DNA of 64,000 nucleotides from Theristus sp. LFF4_11 (lineage: Eukaryota; Nematoda; Chromadorea; Monhysterida; Xyalidae), in the NCBI GenBank assembly GCA_030248135.1, contig JASANC010002777.1, positions 1-64,000 of the forward strand, in the 5' to 3' direction. A program made the position numbers and the translations under genes. Positions 13,577 through 25,697 of this stretch are shown here, piece by piece (position 1 is the stretch's first letter; each line of letters starts with the position of its first letter). The notes under the pieces were generated by a model. That model saw only the letters and a program-made list of their open reading frames with translations, ran no database searches and was not told the DNA's origin.

Positions 13577-16029
13577 TTAGTTCAAGCGGCTTTTGCCTTT
13601 TCGTTCCAGTCTGCTTTTTGTATGCAGCATCCGCTCGATGCACCCAATGAAGCGCTGCACGACGATCGATGGAATGCAGAAACTGACGCCTTCGCCTTTG
13701 TTCAGTTTGCTCTTGTTGATGCCGATCATGTGACCGTTCTGAAAAGAAATGTCCTGTAATTTTAAAAGGCTTCAAAATGCATTACCAGAAAATTAACATA
13801 TGTAAAATTTCGGACCAACCAAATCGAACAGCGGACAGCCGCTATTACCGGCGTTTGTTGCCGCGTCAGTCTGTTATCAGAGAACAACAAGCTTATTTGA
13901 TTTTTTTATGTTTCTGAGCAAGACAGTGAAACTACCGTTCATTGCTGTTTCGCACACCTGTATATACTCGCCAGATGCAACTTTCCACCCTAATTCGCGC
14001 ATGGGCCGTTTCGGATTTGAGATGACGCCCATGGTGACCGTTTGACTCAGTCGGAACGGGCTGCCAATCGCAACCACAAACTCGCCGGCGCGTGCTTCCG
14101 TTGAGCCGTCAAATTGAACGGCATGCAGGTTGCTCTGCAACGTTGTGCGATGATATTCACAACACCTACAATTGAGACGATCATATTGATCAGCACATCA
14201 ACTATCTGCTTCATGCGGATTCCGTTCATTCTGTTCTCTCTGATACACAGTCAGTGTTGACACTCATTCCGTTCAATGTGTAAAAAATAAAGAATAGATA
14301 CATTTACTGTGCAACACTTTAGAGCAATTAGACGACAAAAATTATTTTTTATCCACACTGAACGTGATGCAGCGTGCCATTGTGCAATGTGGTTGATTGC
14401 ATCGCATTCATAAACAAAGCTTGCTTATCCTTTCATGACTTAAGCAACCGTAACTAACGACGTCCTGAATTTTGATGGCAGCCAAGTCAGCGTCCCGATC
14501 GATCGCGACCACTTTGCCCCTGAACTTGCGGCCGTCGTGCAAGCCGACCTGCATGCTTGGTTCAAAGACTAGATTTACTGGGTGCAATGAAACAAGCTAT
14601 CCGCAGATCAAAAGCCCTTTTCGCCCTTGTCACCTCAATTTCAATCGGCACCAGCGTCAACGGCTCGAGCACCTGCATTAAGGTCAGAAAAAAAAGTTTC
14701 TCATAGCAAGTTTTTCTTCTCACGGTAGCTTCTCCCAAGCTAAACAAAACTCAACACGGATCTCTGTATGACCATTGCCACTGACGCATGCAACAGAACT
14801 TGCAGCACTTGCAATATCTTTTATTTTGGTCCCGCGTCTCAATGCGCGCATGGATGAGTAAGCGGTCTCATACGACGCGGGAATTCAAAATTGGCAAAGG
14901 GTTTCGAGTCCCCGAAATAAGGCCGGGTCACTTAGGCTATTCTGAATTACCACATAAATATGGAAACTAGTTTCCTTTGCACGTTCACAACTGCACTGAG
15001 TCGCAGGTTTTAAAGAAAAGATGATAGCATCATAGCATCAACCAGTTTTCGAAAGTGAACAGGGTCAAAGGTTGTGTCGACGAACGATCTCGATGGACCC
15101 ATGTCCGCGCGCTGTCTTCGCGTCGGCAGCGTAGTCGGCGACCACGTGCGAGTTGGTCACCACGAGACCGTCGGAGCGCACGATCACGCCGGAGCCACGG
15201 TGCTGGCCCGTTTTGCCCATCATCAACGGCATGCGCATGTGCGTGCTGAAGGCACATTCTTGCACAATGGTTGAAACGTGATCATTACTGTGGGCGGATC
15301 GTAAACTGTAATTGAAGTCTATGCCGGAGATTCGCCACATGAAGTTATTACCCAAATATCAGCTGCAATACAGTTGAATGTATTTGTCAATCAGTTGATT
15401 GGCTGCTTCAGAACTTGTCTCACTGATTGATTCAACCAGCTCGATGCAGCCACATGCAGTTCACAGTTTGACTGTGCGTACGAACCGTGATGGAAAACTG
15501 AGGTTAACAACGCACGGCGCAACCTCCTGCACAACGTCGGCGATGAAATTCAAGCGCTCTCTACGACTTGTCTCTATCGCGTTGAGTTTCTCGCGTTTCG
15601 ACTGCAAAAAAACAGAATTTTCATTTGATTCGAAAAATCAGACCTAGAGCAAAGTTGACATCGTGATCAGCATCAAGTCTCACCAGAATAAAACCGCACC
15701 AAAACGGGCAATAAAAAGGCGTTTCCAAACAATCCATCCAAATGATCATTCGCGAAGAAACTGCTCCCGGAACCGAACGCAACCTGAAAATTGCGAATAT
15801 GGCTCGCTTGCGTGTCGACTTTTGATTGGAGAACGATCAGCTGCTGCCGGAGTTGTTGCTGCTTTTGATACAAGTGGCCGGCGGCACCAGCGAACGCAGT
15901 GACCGCCGCCACTGAACCTGCGACACCCAAAAAGCGCAGGCTCGGTCGTCCGCTGGGTGTGCCCGAGGTGCTGGCCAACGCGCGAATGGCCGTCACTGAA
16001 AGGGAAAATTCGTGAGTTCGGTGGTCCAT
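13577..16029 (-). CDS. HtrA2/Omi-like serine protease paralogue lacking the PDZ domain (copy B)
   Basis: This gene encodes a trypsin-fold HtrA-type protein of 333 codons. Exons, read on the minus strand, are 16029-15784, 15601-15486, 15245-15086, 14548-14459, 14134-13958, 13870-13820 and 13738-13577; all phases close. The N-terminus has an Ala/Val-rich membrane-like segment and a Gln-rich helix (KQQQLRQQL). The protease core has the His motif VTNSHVVAD, the Asp motif DRDADLAAI and the Ser motif GNSGCPLFD. The usual motif is GNSGGP, so the residue two after the catalytic serine is Cys. Unlike copy A, the last exon runs on past the protease domain into a basic tail (RLERKGKSRLN) and stops, so no PDZ domain exists. 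Exons of 90 and 51 nt match copy A exactly in length, and the first exon (246 nt) equals copy A exons 1+2, showing tandem duplication. Catalytic competence is uncertain. Intact frames argue against a pseudogene. Confidence 0.88.
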
Positions 16030-16563
16030 ATGTCAAACAAATGAAAAAAACCCAGACAAACTCTAGTGATAAGCATTCAGCCGATCGGCTGCTTTCGAAT
16101 CTGGTTTACTGACTGGTCGAACCAGCCAATCAGCATGCCAGAATGCACAACCTGCGCCATGCAAAGAGTGAAGCCATCAGAACTGACCATTTTTCGAGCA
16201 GAACGCCATCGAGCTAGAAGCAGCTTTTGTGCACATTGCTGGTCGATTGATGGATAATGTCGGGGGAGCAGAAATGTCTTGAGACTCTTACAATAGAAGA
16301 CGATCGTTTAGCAAGAATTTGTTTTCCAGCAAGAATTGTCAGAAAAGATAAAAAAAACTGAAAACGTGACAAGCAACATTCGCGCATGCGCAGTAAAGTG
16401 CAAGCACCAAGGTGGTCCGAAGCACCACAGGAAACAGGCTGGTAACCAGTCTTCAATCACTTGTTTTTATTTATTTTATGATTGCTTTCATACACCTTAA
16501 GGCACAGGATAAAGTAACCGACAAGACAAGGTACTGATCAAACCATGACAATAAACGAGTCAA
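16030..16563. other. Spacer between the two HtrA genes
   Basis: About 530 bp separate the end of copy A from the start of copy B on the minus strand. A CCAATCAG-type palindromic motif occurs at about 16124-16132. No exon is recognisable here, so promoter elements of copy B would lie here or in copy A. Confidence 0.4.
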
Positions 16564-19500
16564 TCAATTGCAATACATTTGCAACCGGATGTGTATGGAC
16601 GTTCGTCCGCGCTGCACTTGAAACTCGATTGGAGCGGACGGCGATTTGCCTACAACAATTGAGTTTACATTTCGCGATTTCCGTTACAGAAACAGTCACA
16701 GTATGGGAAAAGAAAGAGAAAAAGCGTTTCACCAAGTTCACAATTCACGTCAGCACCACTGTGAATCGGCTTGCCGTTGATGTGCGTTATCACATCGCCA
16801 GGTCGAATATCGGCACTGAAAGAACAGTCGCAAAGTCTAATGGAACAAGAATCACAAAAAAGGAAAGGGTCAGCCGGAAAACATGATGAATTGTAGCCGA
16901 AAAGGCCCTTTCCAGAGGTCAGCCAGCGAGAAACTCCAACAAAACTGTACTAATACAAAACTGAAGTCTCAATCAGACTCGGCCACAACGCATCAACTAT
17001 AATTTCAATGCCTACAAGTGCGCGGGCGAATTGAGCGTGACCGAGTGCACAACGATGCCGTGCTGCACGTGACCAACGGCGTCGCCGTGGTGAGCACGCC
17101 ATTCTGCTGCCAGCTCCGTGTCCTCCAGTGAGTAATACGCAATGCCAAGACGGCGACGCGACTGGCGTGCTGAATGCAACGAACGCGCTCATCATGGTTT
17201 TTTTAAATTTTCACCCCTCCCCCACCAGTTCCTGAAACCCAAAGGTACCAAACACCATCAAACACCAGTGTTTGGTGTTGCAGTGCAATTATTGAGACTG
17301 TGCGGTCGGGCGACTTGTCGAACTAACTGACCATCTGACGAACCACAGAAAAAAACGTCCAGCCCTCGCAGTATCCGCCCACAGCCCATAAAACAGCAAC
17401 TGTCGTTCTACTCCGTTTTCACGCATATTTGCGTGGCCAGAAGCCCTCCAAAGCGGTGAGTGTTATTTTTAATCAAGACTTGAAAAAAACGAACGCTCGA
17501 CAGTTTTCTGCTGGGCAGAAGACGATGTAGCACTCGGTGCGTGTGCGTCCTTGCCGAATGGCAGGTGCGACATGATGCGGGAGCCTAAAATTCGTAGTGC
17601 CAGTCTGATGACCCATTGATTGTCGTAAGCTCGACCACAAATGGAACCAGAAAACCGACCTATGGACGGCTGCTGGCGCCTCTCGAGCATTGAAGTGACG
17701 GAATCAATAAATCTCTGCACGCGATTGGACGGAATCGCGAAGCTCAGACCTTCGCCCTCGCCGACTTTCACTCGATTGATGCCAATCACTTTGCCGTCCT
17801 GTGACGATTGAGAAAAAAATTTGACGTAGAAAAAAAGTATTCAAAAACTATCAATCAGCATCCACCAATTAATGTGATGTACTGTCAACGAATAAATTGA
17901 AATGTAGAACATTCAAGTCAGAAGAATGCACAAATACCGACCAAATTGAACAGCGGACCACCGCTGTTGCCGACGTTGATGGCAGCGTCCGTCTGAAACC
18001 AAACGCTCGTTACTCGTTTACTGTGTTGGTTGAACGACTGTCTCTCAACTACGAACGCACAGCAATTCGATCACAAACAACGTCGTTTTTTGCAATTATG
18101 CCCACCTGAATATAGTCTGAGGCATCAGGTATCCCTAGTTCCTGTAAAGTTCGCCGTGGATTCGAGACGACGCCCATGGTGACCGACTGCGACAGCGTCA
18201 GCGGGCTGCCAATGGCAACCACAAACTCGCCAGCACGTGTCGATGACGAATCTGCCAATGCTGCTGCACTCAGCTTGCTCTGAAAGGCAGAAATTTACAA
18301 AAAAAATCACTCAAAACAATTCTGGCACATTGATTGGCATGCATAAAGGATATAAATCCAAAACAAAAACCAACCTCATTCGTAACCTGGATGGCAGCCA
18401 AATCTGCTTCATGGTCAACAGCAACGACGACGCCCCGGCATTTTCGGCCGTCGTACAGGCCAATCTGAAAAGTTTCGCTTCGCCAAAAAAATCGTCAATA
18501 AAAAAACCAACCGCTGCAACTTTTTGCAATCCAAACCAAACGGTAATTCGGCACGCAAACTGTCTTTGACTGAACTGAACAATCAAACTGCTGCCAGAAG
18601 CCGTAAACACCAATGTGTTATAATTATTGATTAGCGCCACTGCATTCACCTCAATCTCGCGTGGCGCGTCGGTGGCGCGCTGTCTGTAGTGCTGGTGCAC
18701 ATCCGAAACGACGTGCGAGTTCGTGATGACGAGCCCGTCCGCTCGCACGATCACCCCTGAGCCGCTCTGTTGCCCAACGACCGTGCCCATCAGTGGCACA
18801 CGCATGCTGACAACAAAAAAAACGGATGAATTGGCAATGAACACAGCAGGCTGCGTTCGTGGCTGACCGCTGCGCACGCTAATATTACACTGCGTTCACA
18901 GATTACAACGCTGCGAACTTGGAACTTGGCGAACACTTGAACGCATTTCGTGTTTTGTGTGAATTGGAAATTCAACGCGCTTTCAGAGGTGGTGCAGATG
19001 AGCAATGATCACAAATGGCAAAAGGCAAAACTGAAAATTTGGCCTCAACTATTTTGTTGAATTGATGCTGACCACCGACGGAGCCACCTCCTCAACTAAA
19101 TCAGCAATGAAGTTCAACGTGGAACGCCGGCTGGAAGAACTGGACTCACTGGGTATTGCCTGAAATGGTCGATCAACACGAGTCAGCGAATATTTGTTGC
19201 ACACACACATGTACTCGATACCCGAAAAGTTCAAAAAAATTCAATCAATATCTCACTGAACGATCCAACCGCAGCAACCTGAACAATCAAAAGCTAATCT
19301 CAAAAACTAATTATTCACAAACTTGAGCATGTGCCAACGGGATAAAGCCGCCAAAGTGCAAATTGTTGCCACAGGCAATGGCCACTCCACCGATTCCTAC
19401 GGTCGCCGTCACCGCCGTCACACCACGACGCACGTTCTGTCTCGAGATTGACGGCAGCCAACGTTGGCATCGTTCGATTCGTCTGGTTGCGACGCCACGA

Positions 19501-19672
19501 CGACCAACAAGAACGCCTGTGAGTGAGAAAATAAACCATAACCAGCTCAAAAGCGACTATTAATACCGGAAGACACGCACGAAACACGTTACGGTACGCA
19601 AGACACAAAACAAGATTTACCTGGAAAATTGGGCACACTTTCTAGCAAATAGAATGCCGTTCTTTTGATCAT
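16564..19672 (-). CDS. HTRA2: HtrA2/Omi-type mitochondrial serine protease with PDZ domain (copy A)
   Basis: This is a trimeric serine protease of mitochondrial protein quality control. Eleven minus-strand exons close in phase to 429 residues: 19672-19621, 19516-19323, 19159-19050, 18806-18650, 18464-18375, 18279-18106, 17992-17942, 17798-17660, 17169-17016, 16815-16733 and 16649-16564. The N-terminus is Arg-rich (RRIERCQRW...RQNVRRG), then a hydrophobic segment, fitting a mitochondrial presequence and anchor. The protease domain begins LNFIADLVEEVAPSVV, with catalytic His in ITNSHVV, Asp in DHEADLAAI and Ser in the canonical GNSGGPLFN, followed by GLSFAIPSNRVQRF. The PDZ part is VQHGIVVHSVTLNSPAHF, then ADIRPGDVITHINGKPI and a final strand FQVQRGRTSIHI. 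Length is close to that of human HTRA2. The 17660/17169 junction was chosen because it restores the linker and phase. Confidence 0.92.
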
Positions 19673-20746
19673 GATCACCAACGGAAAGATGTCGTTGGTC
19701 AAGCAGTGTGTTGTGTCCTCACTCCTCGTGTGTGTGTGTTTGTGTATCCTGCTCGTGCATCGAAAAAATGATTAAAACGTCTTGCATATAAAAGCGGTAC
19801 GATATTGGTATACGGGGCGGGCGGCCCATGGAACAATTTTGATATTTTGAGTTTTTGGGCTCAAACCAACCTACCAAGTGTCCTAATTACGCACACCAAT
19901 TTTTTGCCCAAAATTCCAACTGTAGTGCTAACTGCAGCCAATTTTTAATTTTGGCCACTTTTTGGCCATTTTTGGGACTTTTTCCTAAAATTGCGATTTT
20001 TGGGTTTTGAAGGTCTAAATCAAAAAACTAACTTTACCACACCACGTTATTCAGCACATTTTTTTGGGTCTGTATCACATTTTTTCATAAATTTTGGCAT
20101 GAATATGGATTTTGGTCAAGAAAATCCAGTGTAAGCACCGAACTTTTTTGTAGCCAGTTGTATTCTGAAATTCAGACATTTTCACAATATGGGTGAGTTA
20201 GCTGACATAGTTGCCTACCATGTGCAACAGAGAGAGCCGCGTTTTGAACTATAAGCTTTTGGTAAAACTTTTTTTTTGCTCGGGTGCCTCAAAAATCACG
20301 TTTTTTCAGTATTTTACTATATTCACACAATATATAGGTTGGTTCAACAGATAGGTCTGGTCTGAGTTGCGACTTGATTTAATTTTTGCGTGTTCTCCGT
20401 TCTTCGTCATGTTTATCTTTTGCCGTACGTGCGTGACAATGTTTTTACTTGTTGAAATGAAATGTTTTTTACCAGTTTTTGGGTAGTAACGGTTTTTGGT
20501 TTAGAGAGTGCTCAGTATGACCGCCTGCAAGATTTGCAGCATATGATTGTGAGTTATGACCAAATTGTTTGCACGACAACTGCAAAAAATCGAACAAAGT
20601 AAACAACGGCATTCCGCAGCACAAGTTTCAGTCATGTGCCATGTTTTGCATGGAAGTGAAACAGAATGAAGCGCTTCTTTTGTAAATAGAAATAAAAGTA
20701 AAACAGCATTGGAGTTGCTTGATTCAAACAGTTCAGTTTTATACTG
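19673..20746. other. Divergent intergenic region
   Basis: About 1.1 kb separate the minus-strand HtrA gene from the plus-strand channel gene. The middle (about 19800-20300) is AT-rich with repeated TTTTTGG-type blocks and looks like decayed repeat. No exon was recognised. Confidence 0.4.
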
Positions 20747-23700
20747 ATGGAGCGACAAACGATCGCGGCAGAGGTGTTGCATGTCGTCTTGCTAGCAATT
20801 GTGCTTGTTTACTACGCAACTGGAAGTTTCATTTTCTACATTCTGCAAGTAGACGACGACCAGCGGTCTCAAGTGATGCAACGTCAACTTTTTACCGCTT
20901 GCGTTCGTCAGACAGTGAATTGGACCGTGAATGTTTCATTTGTTCGACCGTACATGGAATGTGCGAACGTCGATGACTCCGTGTACGAATGGACAACCAC
21001 AAACAGCCTTCTTTACGGCTTTTCTTCACTTACATGTTTAGGTCGGTCCTGTGCGCCTATTTTTGAAGACACAAACAGTCGATTGCGATCGGTAGGTCAG
21101 ATAGACGATCTGTCATTTTTTCTCCAGGGTGCAGTGCTTTGTCGGTACGATCTAGTGCTACTCGTTTAGCCTATGTTGTTCTGATTTCAATTGGCATACC
21201 ACTAACGCTTTTGTCGTTAGCAAACATTGGCCAATTTATTCGTGAAATGTTCCTCACCTGTTTTCATCTGCTGAGACGACACTTCAACCATGAACAGACT
21301 TCACGGTCGATGTCAAATGCTGCCATTATTCAAAGTAAGCAAATCCATATACTTTTTTCAATCAAAGCTTATGCAAATTCTACGGCTAAACTCTTTTCAG
21401 CTTCCACGCTGCTGCTCATCATTGTGGTTTACATAATCGCGGGTTCACTGGTTATAATTGTCTTCACAAACGAATCCCCAATCGATGCGCTGTACCTCGT
21501 GTTTGTTGCGCTGACTTCAGACACTTCACCACTTGTAAATGCAAGGTTTGCAAATAAAAATCAGGAAAAAAGATTGTTTGAAACTTGACTATGTACATTT
21601 GTTTCTAGCAGTTACGTGGGAATTGCTGTGGCAGTAATGTACATCACGTTTGGTGTTTCGCTAACCATGCTGGCACTGGAGTCCGGATCAGTACAATTGA
21701 AAAAAGTGCATTACATTGGCCGAGAGATGCCACGACCACAGAACGTCCGACTTTGGATTGGCGGCGATCAGTATGCAGAGTTTTTTGTTGTTCAAAATTT
21801 GGTCAAAAACGCTCAGAGTTTTTTTTGCCGTTCAGCTGAAACGTCCAACCAACCACTTTCTGAATTGCAGAACGAACGTTGCAAATGTGATCCAAGCGTT
21901 TGGCGAGCACTACGGTATACCGCCGGAAATGCTCGACTCGTTCGACTACCGTGAAATGGTGAAACAGGCAGTCGCGAGTTTCACAAATCAACGGCAACCA
22001 ATCAATGACGACATGGTGCAGTTCAATGTTGACACAAATAATGGCACTGACGAACGGCGGATGGCCATGTTTTTGCTGGAGCACAGCAGTGACGTCAAAC
22101 AATTGCCGCAGTCGGTTCGAATATCAAGTCAACGAACAGCTGAACGATTGGCAAGTGACATTACCACAGGGAAAACGAGTGTCTCTATGTCGCACTTATG
22201 CCGTAACATACCGGCGGCGTCCGTATATAAATATGCACATGTTGGCGTAACATAAGTGGGGCGTCCGTATATGGAAACGCTACAATTATGGCATAATTGA
22301 GCATAATTCCATCATAATTATATAGCTATTATGTGAGGGAGGGACGGAGGGACCACTCAATTATGTTCTCAATTATGCTGCTGTTCACAAATATGTCGCA
22401 TAAGTGAGCATGATTCGCATATTGTGGCATGTCTGAGACAATATGCGGATTCCCAAACATGCCAAAACTATGCACATATATAGAGCATATTGAAACTCGT
22501 TTTCCCTGTGTACTTATTGTAGAAACCGTTGCTAAATACCAATGTTGCTACAAAACTGACGTCACGTTTACTCGTTAAAATATTCGTTTTTGTAGCTAAT
22601 TGAGTAGCAACGGTTGCAGCAACGGTTTCTCAGTGAAGCGGCTTGTTTCTTTACATTTATCGAAGAAAAGCAGAATTTTTGTTTGAACGACAAAAAAACA
22701 GAATTACTGTATGTAATTTAGAAAGACTCAGAGCGAAGTGGAACCGATCGTGATGTAAGTGCTCGTACAGAGTCGTCTGGTTCACTCTCGTTCAAACGTA
22801 GCACTAGAACACAACAGACCGGCTCAACTCATGTCTCGTTCGCCTCTCCTATTCGGTCTATTCTTGGAAGTACGACTGAAATTGAACGTTTCAGTTTGTG
22901 CACATCAGAAAGTTTCGTCGAGCAAAGGGGCCTTCAGTCAATTATTGCTGTTGATGATTCCGTTCAATACGCCGTAAAACCAATGAACTTTCTAGCGCAT
23001 TCTTCCAATATTTACTTAGCAGCGCCAGGCAAAGTTCAAGCAATATCAAGACAGACAACTCCAATTCACTTCGTGCCTTTGAGTCCATCCATTTCAAATA
23101 TACCAACTGAAGCTGCCATGCAAACAACTGAGAACTTGAAACAACTTAGCACGGGCAGTATGCAGCCGTTGCAACCAGTTGATCACATCCAAGATTCCAT
23201 TCAATATGCTTTTGAGCCGACTCATCTGACAGCACATTCCTATACAGTTGCAGCTGACATTCAAAACGTTGTTCAGATCGTTTCTGATAACTTGACTCAT
23301 TTTAATTATTCTGCTGGTACTGCCACTAAACCATTTATCGACGACTCAATCCAATATGCAGCTGAACCGACCCGCTTCATAACGCAATCAACACAAATTT
23401 TCAAAGTTCCGAAGAACATAACTGAGCCAACAAGAATTATGATAAATGTCCAATTAACACCAAAAATGGCACGGGACACAATTCAGCATGCTGTTGGCGA
23501 GTCATCGGTAACATTTTTGTGTAATATTTTAAAGTTTACTTCAATTCAAGTGGCTTTCTCAATTTCAGCAACTCCACATTGCCGCGTCAACTCATCAGTC
23601 AAGTGGCCAGTTGGCTTTCTGCGAGCTCATTCCACTGCCATTTGCGTTGTACCCATTGATTCAACCGACCACCGAACAAGCGAACGTGACTGTATTGCAT

Positions 23701-24012
23701 CACAGGCTACATGATACTGTCGTGTTACCAGTTGAAGGAAAAAACTTCGAAGAACGTCATAGAAATCGAAAAAGTGAGTATCGTTATGGGGTGAACCAAC
23801 TGGATTGGTTCCGCGTGCTTGACGAATATTGACTGTTTTCAGATCTGGGCTCAAAGGCGTTATTAAATCTGTACCAAGAAGAATGGGCACGTTTTCGACG
23901 AATTTCTGAAAAAAAGAAAGACTCCAAAGGACGAATGAGTGTGAAATATCCATCAGCTTCCACTGCATCGACATCTACTGAAACTGTGAACAAGTCTTTT
24001 AAAACTATCTAA
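20747..24012 (+). CDS. Two-pore-domain (TWK-type) channel subunit with atypical pore loops
   Basis: Exons are 20747-21041, 21128-21334, 21401-21545, 21612-21770, 21871 to about 22180 (3' end uncertain), 22722-23507, 23569-23773 and 23843-24012. M1 is VLLAIVLVYYATGSFIFYIL. Pore loop 1 reads LLYGFSSLTCLGCS, and M2 is VVLISIGIPLTLLSLANIG with the typical GIPLTLLSLA signature. M3 is LLLIIVVYIIAGSLVIIVF, pore loop 2 reads LYLVFVALTSDTSPL, and M4 is followed by KKVHYIGREM, the nematode TWK post-M4 motif. Neither loop has the TxGYG/TxGFG potassium filter, so selective K+ conduction is doubtful. Joining exon 5 to the tail exons (22722 on) is an inference: 22722 follows a TTTAG acceptor in phase 0, has no start codon of its own, and the tail frames close to the stop. 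The tail has about four DD(S/T)(V/I)Q(Y/H)A-type repeats and ends in a basic coiled region (EEWARFRRISEKKK). Confidence 0.75.
22165..22510. mobile_element. 346 bp MITE inserted in the channel gene
   Basis: The terminal inverted repeats are CACAGGGAAAACGAGT and its complement, and the element is flanked by a 3 bp TAC duplication (22162-22164 and 22511-22513). The interior is rich in GCATAATT and ATATGC motifs and non-coding. A 3 bp target duplication fits PIF/Harbinger-type elements. The channel open frame runs straight into the element. Confidence 0.8.
22522..22630. repeat. Short inverted repeat
   Basis: AGAAACCGTTGCT at the left and AGCAACGGTTTCT at the right form an inverted pair about 80 bp apart, between the MITE and the next channel exon. 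It may be a small foldback element inside the intron. Confidence 0.5.
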
Positions 24013-24179
24013 TCAGTCAAAAGCAAAAACTGAATCCTCAATTTTTATAATCATGAAAAACTCTTCTTGGTTGAACATTAAAATTGCATAATGTGAATGA
24101 AAATGCATTTGAGGACGTCATTTTGGAGCAAACATACAAGGTGTGTAGGTCACCTTCGTGGCCTGGTGACAGTTCAAGA

Positions 24180-24372
24180 AGCATTTAGCAGTGTTAGTAG
24201 CATTAGCAGACGAATAAGCAGCGTTAGCAGTTCAGGCAGCGTTAGCAGCATTATCAGTTAAAGCAGTGTTAGTAGCATTGGCAATTCAAGCAGCGTTGGC
24301 AGAATAAGCAGCGCGTTAGCAGCATACACAGCGTTAGCAGTATAAGCAGCGTCGTCAGTATAAAGGCGCGTT
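24180..24372. repeat. Degenerate tandem repeat (GCAGCGTTAGCAGTA-type)
   Basis: Irregular repetition of AGCAGCGTTAGCAGTATA-like units runs over about 190 bp directly after the channel gene. Units vary between 12 and 18 bp. Confidence 0.7.
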
Positions 24373-24652
24373 TAGCAATTAGTTTTTCTTGCGTACGCAC
24401 GGAGACAGAACTTAAAAAATGGTTATGCGAATTAGAATTTCGTACGCATGACTGTCGTTCGCACGTAACGACTGTTTTGCGCGCATGATTTAGAACGTTG
24501 TCCGTGCGCACGCAAGAAAACTTGTGCCCACACGAATTAGAATTTCATGCGTGTGATTTAAGTCTGTCCGACACGACTGTTTTGCGCACGAGGAACGGCT
24601 GTCTGTCCGTGCGCAAAAAGACAAATGAGCACGCGAATTAGAATTTCGTGCG
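24373..24652. repeat. Diverged tandem repeat at the LTR insertion site
   Basis: GAATTAGAATTTCGTGCG-like segments recur at about 24430, 24534 and 24636, each with GACTGTTTTGCGCAC or CTGTCCGTGCGC neighbours. The same motif family resumes at 30536 after the LTR element, so the element landed inside this array. Confidence 0.55.
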
Positions 24653-25345
24653 TAAAGTGTTATTTGGGGGGTTCGGTGTTGAGGTGGATCGGTACCTGTT
24701 CTGGGTGTAGGGCTTCTACACACCACTAAGGCCAAGTTCAATGATAAAAGACCGAGTTCACTTGTATAAGACTAAGTTCACTGGTATAAGACTAAATTTC
24801 AGACTGACTCCCGAACCTAAAGATCTATCTGAATACCTTTTAACTGATTGTCACATAGTGGGCCACACGACTGGCTTTCAAACAACTAAACAAAGATTGC
24901 TGCCGAAACTACCACAAATGCCGAATGCCGAATGCGTGCACCCAAGAGTCAAAGATTCATCGCTTTATATAGGAGCTCAGGTGTTTCCGTAGGTGGTGTG
25001 TTGTTGTTATTGAAAAGGGAGACCATTGTTCAGTGACAAACACTAGTTGCATGCAGTAGTTGTGAGCACTATTTTTACATTCAAGTGATGGTGTTTAGAG
25101 CGCTCATAATAGTGGAGGCTATATAGTTAAGACGATAGTGAACACAAATAATAGCGAAGGCTATAGAGTCAAAGCGATAGTGCATGCGAATAATAGTAAC
25201 AGCTATAAAGTTAAAGCGATAGTAGAAAGCACTATTAGCGGTCTATAGTGTCAGCGCTATATCGTGGAAGAATAACACAAATCAGTTGAGCAAGCAATGC
25301 AATAAGTTAAAACGGTTATCTTTAAATTAATTCAACTATACTATA
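24653..25345 (-). repeat. Left LTR (3' LTR of the element)
   Basis: This 693 bp copy is nearly identical to 29843-30535. Internally it contains several AGCGATAGTG / CTATAGTG-type short repeats. A TATATAGG motif appears near 24967. Confidence 0.92.
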
Positions 25346-25697
25346 CGCTCATTCTCAATTAGACTTGTCCTCAAGTCTGTAGGATCGAGGGGGTGATTAG
25401 AAACACAGAAAACGAAAACGAGCAACTAAATCTCAATATTTTTTTTTGACGCGAGACAATGGTCACACAAATTCTTCGTTTCAAAATTGTTCTAAGATCA
25501 CGTCGATAGCAAATAACTGTCACCCACGTTCATTCTCAATTAAAACTTGACCTCAAGTTTTGCAGAGACACAAAGAAAATCAAAAAGAATGACAACAACA
25601 AAGCAATAAGTAACATAACATGACAAAAACGTTTCAAACAAGTTGAAAGAACGGACAACTTTTTTGGTACCCGATTTTTGACATACTTATTTTTTGC

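Noticed and set aside
17469..17640. Extra exon in HtrA copy A (GSRIMSHLPF frame)
   Set aside because: Joining 17660 to 17169 restores the protease-PDZ linker and the phase, so this open stretch is better read as intron.
13577..19672. HtrA genes as recent bacterial transfers or contamination
   Set aside because: Both genes have many spliceosomal introns, and copy A has a mitochondrial-type N-terminus and the HTRA2 domain order.
24180..24372. Regularly spaced short repeats resembling a CRISPR array
   Set aside because: Units are contiguous, degenerate and have no unique spacers, and the genome is eukaryotic.
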